A stretch of 64,000 bases of DNA from Thiomicrospira sp. XS5 (GCF_001507555.1 NZ_LQBO01000001.1:2458700-2522699); one strand, 5' to 3'. Shown: positions 10,233 to 18,886, numbered from the stretch's first letter. A program made the numbers and translations. Notes: generated by a model from the sequence alone, not told the origin.

Positions 10233-10295
10233 TGGGAGAATTCAGAGTGATAGCGTGTTTGTTCGGGATGAGCGTGGATTTACCTATTCCCTGAT

Positions 10296-11045
10296 TCAAA
10301 TGATAGAACCCTCTTGGTCATCTCCAAACCAGGCACTCACATCCAAATAATCCTCGTCACCAGCGCTTAATTGCGAATAACGTTCATGCATCCGCTGAAG
10401 GTTTGCCATATTTTGGCGACTTAACCGCTGATACATTAACAAATCCAACGCATTTGCCTCTTGAAGTTTTTTCAAGTCAAATGGTGTCAAACGCTCCCAT
10501 TTAGATTCATCCACCCCCAATAAATCATCCCGCTGAATTGAGCCCACCGATAAAGGTGTAAAAACATTCACGCCCTGCAAAACCGACAAAGCCTTCTGAT
10601 CCCAAGCAAAACCGCCATTTAGCAAACGAATAAAGTTTACCTGCTTGGCACCATATTCCGTCAGGCCCGTTGACGCCATCATTACCCTCTCTCCAGCGGG
10701 TCGAAAATCGGCTTCGTCCTCCCAAACCACCAGCTCTTCCTCGCCCAATTCGTTATGCGCCAAATCAAAAGGATAACGTCGTAAGAAAGCCGGTACATGC
10801 GGCCATAAAAACCGGCCATTTACCGGGTTAACCAACCAGTTTTCGCCCGTCTCGCCCGATGAAACCACTCCCAATTCCAAACCGCCCGGAGTGGAACGAA
10901 AAGCCAGAACGCACCAAGGAAGAAGCTTTAGAACCTCACCCCGGGTAATTGGAATAAACCCCCAATCACGTGCAAACGCAAATGGCTTCTCAGGCGCAAA
11001 CCCAAACCCAGCATGGTCGGCTTCAGTCACCTCAATAAATCCCAT
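10296..11045 (-). CDS. SapC family protein (second copy)
   Basis: 249 residues, paralogous to the SapC protein at 7209-7997: both share the order GFGF/GFGY, WGFIPI/LGFIPL, the VPAFLRRYPFDL block and GLTEYG/ELTEHG. No signal peptide is visible. The frame is open from a GTG at 11051, but the ATG at 11045 has GGAG five bases upstream and is the better start. A strong terminator hairpin lies just upstream (11064-11090), so expression needs read-through or its own promoter inside a very short gap. It is downstream of the acidic repeat protein gene on the same strand. Confidence 0.83.
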   Translation of the reverse strand: MGFIEVTEADHAGFGFAPEKPFAFARDWGFIPITRGEVLKLLPWCVLAFRSTPGGLELGVVSSGETGENWLVNPVNGRFLWPHVPAFLRRYPFDLAHNELGEEELVVWEDEADFRPAGERVMMASTGLTEYGAKQVNFIRLLNGGFAWDQKALSVLQGVNVFTPLSVGSIQRDDLLGVDESKWERLTPFDLKKLQEANALDLLMYQRLSRQNMANLQRMHERYSQLSAGDEDYLDVSAWFGDDQEGSII

Positions 11046-11063
11046 GTTCACTCCAACTCACAT

Positions 11064-11090
11064 AAAAAAAGCCCTAAAAAGGGCTTAAAA
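11064..11090 (-). terminator. Rho-independent terminator after the acidic repeat-protein gene
   Basis: AAGCCC and GGGCTT (11069-11086) form a stem with a six-base A-rich loop. On the minus strand it is followed by a run of seven T, and on the plus strand by TTAAAA. It stands 18 bp after the stop codon of the acidic repeat-protein gene and about 20 bp before the start of the second SapC gene, so partial read-through could set the ratio of the two products. Confidence 0.8.
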
Positions 11091-11107
11091 ATAACACAAA
11101 AAAGCGG

Positions 11108-12235
11108 TTATCCACCGGCTTGGCCATAAGCCTCAAGTATCGCGGCATAATATTCGGCCATGCCCTGTTCGATCTGCTCAAGTGCCTGTTGCAACTCTTC
11201 TTGGGAATACTCTCCTCCCTGAGCATAGGACGCCAGCACTTCAGAATAACTCTGCATAAACTGCTCATAGTATGAAGCATCGCCGTAAACATCATCATAC
11301 TCACCAAACAGTTCACTCAACTCATCAATCAATTGAGCATAATTTGCCTGATACCAGCTCAGATAATCTTGCCAGTCATCTCCATAAACCGCTTGATAAT
11401 CATTCCAATCGACATTACTCCCCCAAAACTCCAGCAGCTCGTAATAACTGGCCCAGAACGCATCTTCATCAAAATCCGATGACGCATCATCTTCTTCAGG
11501 CCACACAACCCCGTGCATCAGCCCATCATAATTCACGCCATACTGTTGAAAATACTGCGCCACTTGCTGCACACTAAACCCAACCAGATCAGCGACCTGA
11601 TTCAAGTTCAATTGATATTTCGACGCCTCATTCACAATCAACTGCGGCGACTCAACATTCTCCATAATGAAGTTATAGAAAGCGCTTGGATTATAAACAT
11701 CCGCCGGCGGCCAATCAACGCCATCCAGCAAAGCACTGTAATCCACACCGGCACTTTCAAAAAACTGAGCCACTTGCTGTAAAGCAAGCCCTGTCGTCTC
11801 CGCCAAATAATTCAAATTCAACTGATACTTGCTGGCCTCATTCACAATCGACTGCGGGCTCTCTAAATGATTCATCAAAAACGAATAAAACGCATCCGCA
11901 TCAAACTCATCACCTGCGTCATCATCCGACTCATCCACAATCCCGGCATAATTCACACCCGAGTTTGCAAAAAAACCATGAACCGTATCCAGAGTTGTGC
12001 CCACAATTCCGGCCAGCATTTTAGTATTTACGCCAAAATCCTCACAAACAGACACAATTGTCCGCGGCGACTCCAAATTTTGCAGCAAAAAATCATACGC
12101 CTGCTGAACACTCAAGCCATATTGGCTCAAATACTGCTGAGCCAATTCGCGATAACCCTGCGAACCCGTTTCACGTACGCCAACCCAACGCTCAGCATTC
12201 ACCGCCGTCGTTGACAACATCATGTAATCACTCAT
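11108..12235 (-). CDS. Acidic protein with three internal repeats; unknown function
   Basis: I do not recognise this family. The protein has 375 residues and is very rich in Asp, Glu, Tyr and Gln. Three related blocks of about 60-75 residues follow the pattern FY.F(L/I)M.(N/E)..ESPQ.IVNEASKYQLNLN..A...G...QQVAQ(F/Y)F...GV(D/N)Y; the second and third are nearly identical, the first is diverged (LQNLESPRTIVSVCEDFGVN). The C-terminal third is Tyr/Asp/Glu-rich (ASYYELLEFWGSNVDW) with no repeats. There is no signal peptide, membrane segment or RTX nonapeptide. The ATG at 12235 follows GGGAGGAATT and is clearly the start. Its place next to sapC suggests a surface-layer role or a type I secretion substrate (inference). 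Confidence 0.72.
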   Translation of the reverse strand: MSDYMMLSTTAVNAERWVGVRETGSQGYRELAQQYLSQYGLSVQQAYDFLLQNLESPRTIVSVCEDFGVNTKMLAGIVGTTLDTVHGFFANSGVNYAGIVDESDDDAGDEFDADAFYSFLMNHLESPQSIVNEASKYQLNLNYLAETTGLALQQVAQFFESAGVDYSALLDGVDWPPADVYNPSAFYNFIMENVESPQLIVNEASKYQLNLNQVADLVGFSVQQVAQYFQQYGVNYDGLMHGVVWPEEDDASSDFDEDAFWASYYELLEFWGSNVDWNDYQAVYGDDWQDYLSWYQANYAQLIDELSELFGEYDDVYGDASYYEQFMQSYSEVLASYAQGGEYSQEELQQALEQIEQGMAEYYAAILEAYGQAGG

Positions 12236-12353
12236 AATTCCTCCCAAGAACCCTAATTAAAATGTCCTTTAATGTGACTCTGACACCTTTACAAGAGAAG
12301 ACACCTTCAACATCTTAAAACCTTAAAACAATAAGTGTCAATACTTATCCATC

Positions 12354-12381
12354 AAAACAAAAAGCCCGGTCGAAACCGGGC
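12354..12381 (-). terminator. Rho-independent terminator after the 5'-nucleotidase gene
   Basis: GCCCGGT (12364-12370) and ACCGGGC (12375-12381) form a seven-pair stem with a CGAA loop. On the minus strand it is followed by TTTTTGTTTTG. It lies about 40 bp past the stop codon of the nucleotidase gene and ends that transcript ahead of the acidic repeat-protein gene. Confidence 0.85.
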
Positions 12382-12421
12382 CTGATTGCAAAAACCTCTC
12401 GAACTTGATTATTTCTGGTTT

Positions 12422-14299
12422 TTAAAGCGCTCTAGTGCCGTAAAAAACACCGTCGGCCGTCGTAAAATTCTGAGTACTGTACTCGGAATACGGCAACTTG
12501 GACACCGTCTGATTCGGCTGCGCTTCAACGTAATCGACAAACGACTGAGCGTAATCCAGGAAAGTATCCACATAATCCGCCCCTGTTACCTCTTCAAACG
12601 TCGTATAACCATCCTTGCCGCCGGCAATATAATCATTGGTCACCACCGTGTAACGCTGCGCCATATTCAACGCCGTCCACTCGACATCCTGCTTACCTTT
12701 AAACTCAAGGTTCGACACACGTGAACCGAACGGCTGAGTCAAATCCACATCCCAGCGCAATCCCGCCGCATACGGATAAGCTCCGCTCGAACCGTTTTCA
12801 CGCGTTGCGTTTTCAATCGCATCCTCCAGCACGCGGCGAATTTGATCGCCCGTCATGGTCAATTCCACCAATGTATTCGAAAACGGCAGCAACGTATAAG
12901 CCGTATCAATCGTCAAATCACCCGCCGGAACATCCACCCGAACCCCACCGGCATTCTGAATCGCAATATCCGAAGCCAGTGCCATTTCGCGGAACGCATG
13001 TGCTACCAGCATCTGAATATCGCCGCCATGCGGCAAGGTTTCCTCAGCCGAACAAATCTGGCTACGTCCCTGTCCAGGAATACGTTCCAAACACAAATCA
13101 ACCGAAGAGGTGCCAATTTTCGTCTGCTTCAATACATCCACTTCCGCTGAATAGGTATCCAACACCGTTTTAGCCGCCGCATCTTCCGCTTGAACACGTA
13201 CATTCGCGATATTCGCCAGGCCTGCTAAGACCGTATCCTGCTCAGCGCCTTCCAAAACCGTATCATTCACCTCAAATGGCGCATCCACCAGCAAATGCGG
13301 TGTGCCGGAACAAGACTCAACATCCCCGTTTTCATCAAACGACACCTTCAACTCGCCCACCACTTTGGCATATTCCCAAGCCTGGACCACACATACCGTC
13401 TTGCCATTCGCATCCTGGCTCACCGTCGGATAATCACCGCCACTGTTCAGGCCAACCGCTTCAAAATCGCCCAACAAGGTATGGGAATCGCCGCCCACAA
13501 TAACATCGACCCCACGCAACTGAGCCGCCATCGTCAAATCATTGGCATATTGATAATGCGTCATCAACACAATTTTATTCACACCCTGAGCGGTCAACTC
13601 ATCAATCACCGCCTGAGCCGTCGACACCTCATCCAAAAACTCCGTCGAATCCAGCGGGCTAGACGAATTTTGCGTCTTATCTTTAATATCGATACCGATC
13701 AGCCCGACCTTCTCGCCGCCCACTTCTTTTATCACATAAGGCTTAATATAATCATCCACCGCATTCGGAGCCAAAGGCGTCCCAACAGCCGGCTTCACAT
13801 TCGCCGCCAAAACCGGGGTGGGGGTTGCACAAGCACCTGGCACCTGCAAAAAGTCCAAAAACGTTTTCAACCCCGCGTCACCGGAATCAAATTCATGATT
13901 CCCCAACGCAAACGCATCGAAACAGACTTCATTCATCATCGCCGCATCCGCTTCACCCTTGAACAACGTATAGTAAAGCGTCCCAGTCATCGCATCACCA
14001 GAATGCAGTTTCAATATATTTCCAGAAGAAACCGTCGATTCCAACTCATTAATGGCCGCCACCACACGCGGAAAGCCACCCAAAGCCATATCCACATCCT
14101 GACCATTCACCGCCAAACCAATGGAATCTGCTTCCAAGTGCGAATGATGGTCATTGACATGTAAAATCGTCAAATCCATCGGCTGAGACGCCGACGGCGA
14201 ATCACTATCGTCTGAACTACTACTATCGTTACAGCCCGACAAAGTCAAAGACCCTGTCAGTAAAATCGCCCACAAAGCTCTCTGTTTAAATAAACGCAT
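12422..14299 (-). CDS. 5'-nucleotidase / UshA-like metallophosphatase lipoprotein
   Basis: 625 residues with a lipoprotein signal (MRLFKQRALW...LTLSGC) and a Ser/Asp-rich linker after the lipidated Cys. The N-terminal metallophosphatase domain shows LTILHVNDHHSH, GGFPRV, LGNHEFD and GGDSH; the C-terminal 5'-nucleotidase domain shows NAGGVRVDVPAGDLT and FSNTLVELTMTGDQI. It should hydrolyse nucleotides or related phosphate esters outside the inner membrane, for phosphate or nucleoside salvage. The ATG at 14299 has GAGG eight bases upstream and starts the signal peptide properly; ten further codons upstream are open. Confidence 0.93.
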   Translation of the reverse strand: MRLFKQRALWAILLTGSLTLSGCNDSSSSDDSDSPSASQPMDLTILHVNDHHSHLEADSIGLAVNGQDVDMALGGFPRVVAAINELESTVSSGNILKLHSGDAMTGTLYYTLFKGEADAAMMNEVCFDAFALGNHEFDSGDAGLKTFLDFLQVPGACATPTPVLAANVKPAVGTPLAPNAVDDYIKPYVIKEVGGEKVGLIGIDIKDKTQNSSSPLDSTEFLDEVSTAQAVIDELTAQGVNKIVLMTHYQYANDLTMAAQLRGVDVIVGGDSHTLLGDFEAVGLNSGGDYPTVSQDANGKTVCVVQAWEYAKVVGELKVSFDENGDVESCSGTPHLLVDAPFEVNDTVLEGAEQDTVLAGLANIANVRVQAEDAAAKTVLDTYSAEVDVLKQTKIGTSSVDLCLERIPGQGRSQICSAEETLPHGGDIQMLVAHAFREMALASDIAIQNAGGVRVDVPAGDLTIDTAYTLLPFSNTLVELTMTGDQIRRVLEDAIENATRENGSSGAYPYAAGLRWDVDLTQPFGSRVSNLEFKGKQDVEWTALNMAQRYTVVTNDYIAGGKDGYTTFEEVTGADYVDTFLDYAQSFVDYVEAQPNQTVSKLPYSEYSTQNFTTADGVFYGTRAL

Positions 14300-14400
14300 C
14301 GAAAAATCCTCAATCAAATCCAGGCCCAAAAGCCACTAAAATGAACTAAAGATTTTTACGAACTCAAATGACAACCAGATGAAAAAAAAATGTTGAATTC

Positions 14401-14416
14401 GTGACTAAAAAGTCAC
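14401..14416. other. Short inverted repeat GTGACT-AAAA-AGTCAC
   Basis: A six-base-pair perfect stem with an AAAA loop, 100 bp upstream of the nucleotidase start and next to repeat array B. It has half-sites like a Crp site, but the spacing between GTGA and TCAC is eight bases, not six. It could be an operator or a small hairpin; no T-run follows. Function unknown. Confidence 0.4.
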
Positions 14417-14432
14417 TGTCCCCTTTTTGTTT

Positions 14433-14880
14433 GTCATGCTGAGCCTGTCGAAGCATCTCTTAAAGAATAGCGCTGTCACCCTGAGCCTGCCGAAGGGTCT
14501 CTTGAGGGCAAACGAGGCCTGAAGGAGATTCTTCACTTCGTTCAGAATGACAGAGGGAGGGTTCAGAATGACACAACGCTGTCATGCTGAATTTGTCGAA
14601 GCGTCTCTTAAAGAATAGCGCTGTCACCCTGAGCCTGCCGAAGGGTCTCTTGAGGGCAAACGAGGCCTGAAGGAGATTCTTCACTTCGTTCAGAATGACA
14701 GAGGGAGGGTTCAGAATGACACAACGCTGTCATGCTGAATTTGTCGAAGCGTCTCTTAAAGAATAGCGCTGTCACCCTGAGCCTGCCGAAGGGTCTCTTG
14801 AGGGCAAACGAGGCCTGAAGGAGATTCTTCACTTCGTTCAGAATGACAGAGGGAGGGTTCAGAATGACACAACGCTGTCA
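14433..14880. repeat. 148-bp tandem repeat, three full copies (inside array B)
   Basis: GTCATGCTGA begins at 14433, 14581, 14729 and 14877, an exact 148-bp spacing. Each unit holds three hairpin monomers (ATGCT/AGCAT, ACCCT/AGGGT, inverted ATTCT/AGAAT) plus a GGAGGGTTCAGAATGACACAACGC linker. Copies are almost identical, which indicates recent tandem amplification. Two identical 74-codon frames here are artefacts of the repetition. Confidence 0.92.
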
Positions 14881-15465
14881 TGCTGAATTTGTCGAAGCGT
14901 CTCGTTCCGGCGAACGTGCCGGTTTGAGACCCTTGGGCTTCGCTCAGGGTGACAGGGAAGCGGTGTCATGCTGAGCGTAGTCGAAGCATCTTGTTCCGGC
15001 AATCGTGCCGGTTTGAGGCCCTTCGGCTTCGCTCAGGGTGACAGGGAAGCGGTGTCATGCTGAGCGTAGTCGAAGCATCTTGTTCCGGCAATCGTGCCGG
15101 TTTGAGGCCCTTCGGCTTTGCTCAGGGTGACAGGGAAGCACTGTCATGCTGAGCTTGTCGAAGCATCTCTTGCAGAATGGCACTGTCACCCTGAGCGGAG
15201 TCGAAGGGTCTCTTGAAGGCAATCGTGCCGGTTTGAGGCCCTTCGGCTTCGCTCAGGGTGACAGGAAAGCGGTGTCATGCTAAGCTTGCCGAAGCATCTC
15301 TTGCAGAATGGCACTGTCACCCTGAGCCCGCCGAAGGGTCTCTTGAAGGCTTGCGTGTCGGTGTGAGATTCTTCACTTCGTTCAGAATGACAGGGGGGTT
15401 CGTTCAGAATGACTGTGGAAGGGTTCAGATAACAGTGGTGTTTGTTCAGGGTGATAGGAGGTTTG
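14880..15465. repeat. Remainder of hairpin-repeat array B
   Basis: After the 148-bp units the array continues with a different composite: an AGCAT-type monomer, the linker TTGTTCCGGCAATCGTGCCGG or close variants, and an inverted AGGGT-type monomer (CCCTTCGGCTTCGCTCAGGG). This composite recurs at least twice nearly identically around 14960-15140. The array ends with degraded monomers that run into the 3' end of the GIY-YIG gene. No gene is supported in it. Confidence 0.88.
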
Positions 15466-15736
15466 CCAGCTCATTCCAATCTGGATTATAAGCGTTAATT
15501 AAAGCGTCCTTTTTGCTTCGCTTCCAACCTTTTAATTGTTTTTCGCGTGCGATAGCGCTGTTGATATCTGGCGTGGATTCAAAGTAAACCAGCTTATCTA
15601 CATTATATTGCCTCGTAAAACCGGGAATACTTTTCGATTTATGTTCTATAATCCGGCGATTCAGATCATTAGTCACACCGATATACATGACTTTGTTATT
15701 TTGATTGGTCAGGATATACACAAAATATTCTTTCAT
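15446..15736 (-). CDS. Small GIY-YIG nuclease-domain protein
   Basis: 96 residues starting MKEYFVYILTNQNNKVMYIG, with the GIY-YIG core as YVYIL..(V)MYIGVT, the conserved Arg (NDLNRRIIEHK) and the family C terminus AREKQLKGWKRSKKDALI...NPDWNEL. Small single-domain proteins of this type are related to UvrC and homing nucleases; most are uncharacterised. The gene sits between hairpin-repeat arrays B and C. Its last codons (Ser-Pro-stop, TCACCCTGA) coincide with the conserved end of a repeat monomer, so the array abuts and finishes the gene. Eight more codons upstream are open. Confidence 0.85.
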   Translation of the reverse strand: MKEYFVYILTNQNNKVMYIGVTNDLNRRIIEHKSKSIPGFTRQYNVDKLVYFESTPDINSAIAREKQLKGWKRSKKDALINAYNPDWNELANLLSP

Positions 15737-15823
15737 ATTCAACGCCATCAAAGTAAACAAATTCGTTAAACCCTATTTTATACACAATATTACTTAAAAC
15801 AACCAGGCCTGGTGGAAAAGCAC

Positions 15824-15920
15824 TAATGTCATGCTGAGCTTGTCGAAGCATCTTTTAAAGAACGGCACTGTCACCCTGAGCCTGCCGAAGGGTCTCTTGA
15901 AGGCAAACGAGGCCTGAATG
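15824..15920. repeat. Hairpin-repeat array C
   Basis: One composite unit: a TGTCATGCTGAGC...AGCATC monomer, a CTGTCACCCTGAGC...AGGGTC monomer, and a truncated ATTCT monomer cut off by the end of the GT9-like gene. CCAGGCCTGG precedes it at 15803-15812. Together with array B it brackets the GIY-YIG gene. Confidence 0.85.
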
Positions 15921-15925
15921 AGATT

Positions 15926-17227
15926 CTACCTAGACGAAAAAAACTTATGCTCAAGCGCCTGAATAACACTCTCCGGTGACAATTCCGACCAGGCCTGGGC
16001 ATAAGACTCCGACATGGTTTGCCACTGTTCCTGTGTCACTTTAGAAGCACCATACCCTGGCAGTAAAGACATGCCGGGAATATCCATTCCCCTTACCGTC
16101 TCATAATAGCGAAAATAATTCGCTGGAACACTCGAACACAGAGCCACACACGGCTTATGCAAAGCGTCCGCCACATGTAGGCTGAAAGTATCCACTGTCA
16201 CCATGCCATGGCACGCCGCTTGCAAAGCAATATGATCGGCCACACCGTGCGGTTCGGCCTGCACAGACACCAAAACATCAGAACTTTCCGCCAACTTCTG
16301 GTCCGATAACCACAACCAATCCGGCCTCAACTCGGCCAAACTTTGCACAAAAGCCAAAGCCTGCTTTTCCGGAAAGCTGCGCAATGGCGTCGAGGCCTGA
16401 GGGTTAAAATAAATCGCTCGGCTTTGCTGCCGCTCGTGCAAGAGCGCCTTTAATTTTTCATGAAAATAAGTCACTTTAGCTTCATCACACACAAGCTGAT
16501 TTCGTTTCCATTGCGGCGGCACCAATTCATAATCCAGCCCTAGCCACCACAAAAACCAGTCAACAGCCGGCAACTCCTTATAGCGAGCGTAATGAATTAA
16601 ATTGCTGAAATCAAAAAAACCATCGTATTCCGAAAACTCCGCCACCGTTCGATTTTGCCGAAACACTCGCCCCGGAAACCCAGCTTGACCAATCAAATCC
16701 ACCACATAATCGTTCGTCCCCACCCCAAGCAAAAAATCAAAACTCACAGCGGCTTGAAGCTCCATTTCCATCACACGATGCGCCACACGCAAAGCCGTCA
16801 GCCCAACCAATGTATCGCCCAAATTCATGCCCAACCCATTCACCAACGCAAAGCGAAAGCTGCGCACATCCCCGCGTTTTTTCCGCAATAAACGCAACTG
16901 GGCTGGCAACGCACTCTTAGCCAAAACCGAATGCAACGCATCGCCACCCAGCTTGGCACTTTCACGCCCAAATTTCGGCGGAAAGTTTTTTAACTCTAAG
17001 ATCAACCCCTCCGAAACCGGCAAACATTCCTTAAGCGGCTCCGCCTCTTTAACGGCTGAGTTAACCTCCGCGCAAAGCGATTTTTTTAATGCCCAATAAT
17101 GCCCACCGGCATTCACATACAAACACGCAGGCGGCACCCGTTCACCATTCACGGGAACCGGTTCAAAAGCCTGACCACTTCCACCAAAAGCCAACCCCGC
17201 TTTAAAATTAACAAAATACGCTAGCAT
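15926..17227 (-). CDS. Glycosyltransferase family 9-like protein
   Basis: 433 residues. The central and C-terminal parts look like an ADP-heptose:LPS heptosyltransferase-type (GT9, GT-B) fold: LVNGLGMNLGDTLVGLTALRVA, AIYFNPQASTPLRSFPE, and HGMVTVDTFSLHVADALHKPCVALCSS, which corresponds to the donor-binding region. The N-terminal 130 residues are not recognised. A role in glycan or glycoprotein assembly is likely, but donor and acceptor cannot be read from sequence. It follows the 2OG-Fe oxygenase gene (59 bp gap) on the same strand. A CCAGGCCTGG copy at 15989 is read as Gln-Ala-Trp. Confidence 0.75.
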   Translation of the reverse strand: MLAYFVNFKAGLAFGGSGQAFEPVPVNGERVPPACLYVNAGGHYWALKKSLCAEVNSAVKEAEPLKECLPVSEGLILELKNFPPKFGRESAKLGGDALHSVLAKSALPAQLRLLRKKRGDVRSFRFALVNGLGMNLGDTLVGLTALRVAHRVMEMELQAAVSFDFLLGVGTNDYVVDLIGQAGFPGRVFRQNRTVAEFSEYDGFFDFSNLIHYARYKELPAVDWFLWWLGLDYELVPPQWKRNQLVCDEAKVTYFHEKLKALLHERQQSRAIYFNPQASTPLRSFPEKQALAFVQSLAELRPDWLWLSDQKLAESSDVLVSVQAEPHGVADHIALQAACHGMVTVDTFSLHVADALHKPCVALCSSVPANYFRYYETVRGMDIPGMSLLPGYGASKVTQEQWQTMSESYAQAWSELSPESVIQALEHKFFSSR

Positions 17228-17286
17228 AAATCCCTAAAAAACACCCCAAAAAACCATCTCAAACCAAACGGCAAAGCATTAAACAC

Positions 17287-17898
17287 TCAGAGCGCCCCTG
17301 GTAAACGCATACTGGCAATATCCGCATTGATGGGAATTGAAATACGGGAAACATCCGAATCATTGGGTTGCACCGAATGCTCCAACCAACTCGGAAACAG
17401 CACCAACTGCCCTTCCTGTGGGGTAAACAACACCTGCAAACTCCCAAAGACCTGATTCGATTTCAAAGGTGAGTAAACTGCCCCCGGACGCGGGTCATGG
17501 AATGTAATGTCACCGGAGTTTTCCGGCACCCGAATATAATAACAACCGCTATAAAGCGCCCCCGCATGACCATGTTGCATATTAAACCCACCCGGGTCGG
17601 TTATGTTCACTGAACCATGCAATTTAAAAGGTTGTAAATTCACCACGCTTTCCTGCTGGAACACATGCTCAAAACAGCCTTTAGCCACCTGATTCAACGG
17701 ATCGAAAATAGGGTTTTCAAACACCTTAAAATTCGCTTTCCAACCATTGCGAACCGAACGGTTGGAAGGCGGTTCCGCGCTGTTTTTCCGAAGGTGTTCA
17801 ATATGCCGAATCCACGCGTCATGATGCGATTCCAACCCCAAATTAAAAGTGTAAACACGCGTCTGGAATAAATCCTTGGAAAACATTTCAACTTTCAT
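17287..17898 (-). CDS. Putative 2OG-Fe(II) oxygenase (TIGR02466-like)
   Basis: 203 residues with the double-stranded beta-helix signature of this group: NMQHGHAGALYSGCYYIRVP (metal-binding H.H/D region), ITFHDPRPG, and GQLVLFPSWLEHSVQPND followed by RISIPINA, which gives the distal His and Arg. Such enzymes hydroxylate unknown substrates and are often found in glycan or peptide modification clusters. The ATG at 17898 has AAAGGGTG at good spacing; an upstream ATG at 17922 has none. It is probably co-transcribed with the GT9-like gene. Confidence 0.82.
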   Translation of the reverse strand: MKVEMFSKDLFQTRVYTFNLGLESHHDAWIRHIEHLRKNSAEPPSNRSVRNGWKANFKVFENPIFDPLNQVAKGCFEHVFQQESVVNLQPFKLHGSVNITDPGGFNMQHGHAGALYSGCYYIRVPENSGDITFHDPRPGAVYSPLKSNQVFGSLQVLFTPQEGQLVLFPSWLEHSVQPNDSDVSRISIPINADIASMRLPGAL

Positions 17899-18072
17899 TG
17901 GCGGCACCCTTTCTATTTTCATGCGTCATTATCGTCTTTCAGAAAAGACTCAAACGCCTACCCAAATGATGACTATTTTCTCTTTTTTAAGTGTTTTTTG
18001 TCGGCTTTTTTCAAAAAAATGATTTAAAACAACAAGCAGAAAAAGCAGCAAGCACCTGAACACAGAACGGCG

Positions 18073-18748
18073 TCATGCTAAGCACCCTACTGTCATGCTG
18101 AGCGGAGTCGAAGCATCTTGTTCCGGCGAACGTGTCGGCTTGAGACCCTTCGGCTTCGCTCAGGGTGACAGGGAAGCGGTGTCATGCTGAGCGTAGTCGA
18201 AGCATCTTGTTCCGGCAATCGTGCCGGTTTGAGATTCTTCACTTCGTTCAGAATGACTGAACGGTGTCATGCTGAGCGTAGTCGAAGCATCTTGTTCCGG
18301 CGAACGTGTCGGTTTGAGACCCTTCGGCTTCGCTCAGGGTGACAGGGAAACAGTGTCATGCTGAGCTTGCCGAAGGGTCTCTTGAGGGCTTGCGTGCCGG
18401 TTTGAGATTCTTCACTTCGTTCAGAATGACGGTGTCGGTTTTTGCCAGGCCTGGCAGGAAAACGGTGTCATGCTGAGCGTAGTCGAAGCATCTTGTTCCG
18501 GCGAACGTGTCGGTTTGAGACCCTTCGGCTTCGCTCAGGGTGACAGGGAAACAGTATCATGCTGAGCTTGTCGAAGCATATTTTGAAGGCAAACGCGTCG
18601 GTTTGAGATTCTTCACTTCGTTCAGAATGACGGTGTCGGTTTTTACCAGGCCTGGCAGAAAAACGTTGTCATGCTGAGCGGAGTCGAAGCATCTTGTTCC
18701 GGCGAACATGTCGGTTTGAGACCCTTCGGCTTCGCTCAGGGTGACAGG
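18073..18748. repeat. Hairpin-repeat array D
   Basis: About 680 bp without a gene, filled with AGCAT-type monomers and inverted AGGGT- or AGAAT-type monomers joined by TTGTTCCGGC(G/A)A(A/T)CGTG(T/C)CGG linkers. The linker itself is an inverted repeat (CCGGC...GCCGG-like). CCAGGCCTGG occurs twice (18445 and 18646), each in the same context TTTT(A/G)CCAGGCCTGGCAG. The array lies between the S-layer-like gene terminator and the oxygenase gene. Confidence 0.9.
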
Positions 18749-18751
18749 TAT

Positions 18752-18795
18752 AAAAAAACCCCGCTGGGCGTACCATGCGGGGTTTTGTTTTTTTA
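18752..18795 (-). terminator. Bidirectional Rho-independent terminator after the S-layer-like gene
   Basis: AACCCCGC (18757-18764) pairs with GCGGGGTT (18777-18784), loop TGGGCGTACCAT. T-runs follow on both strands (TTTTGTTTTTTT on plus, seven T on minus). It is about 100 bp past the stop of the 1107-residue secreted protein gene. A strong stem suits a highly expressed gene. Confidence 0.9.
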
Positions 18796-18886
18796 TTCCT
18801 TGCCCACAACGGCGGGGCCGTTGTTTTGAGGAATCAGGCCTGGTTGAAATCCGGTAAACCGGCTTTCAACCGCGACCTGTCAGACA

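Noticed and set aside
9654..10299. Open frames in hairpin array A (up to 76 codons) on both strands
   Set aside because: They translate repeat monomers (HSERSEES, FFTSFRMT-like peptides), recur in every array, lack ribosome sites and overlap one another.
14401..14416. Third Crp operator before the nucleotidase gene
   Set aside because: GTGA and TCAC are separated by eight bases rather than six and the outer T/A are not both present.
14460..14832. Two identical 74-codon frames that look like duplicated genes
   Set aside because: They are exactly one 148-bp repeat period apart and are made only of hairpin monomers.
14433..15465. Possible CRISPR array
   Set aside because: Units are 148 bp with no unique spacers; the inner monomers alternate in orientation; no cas genes are present.
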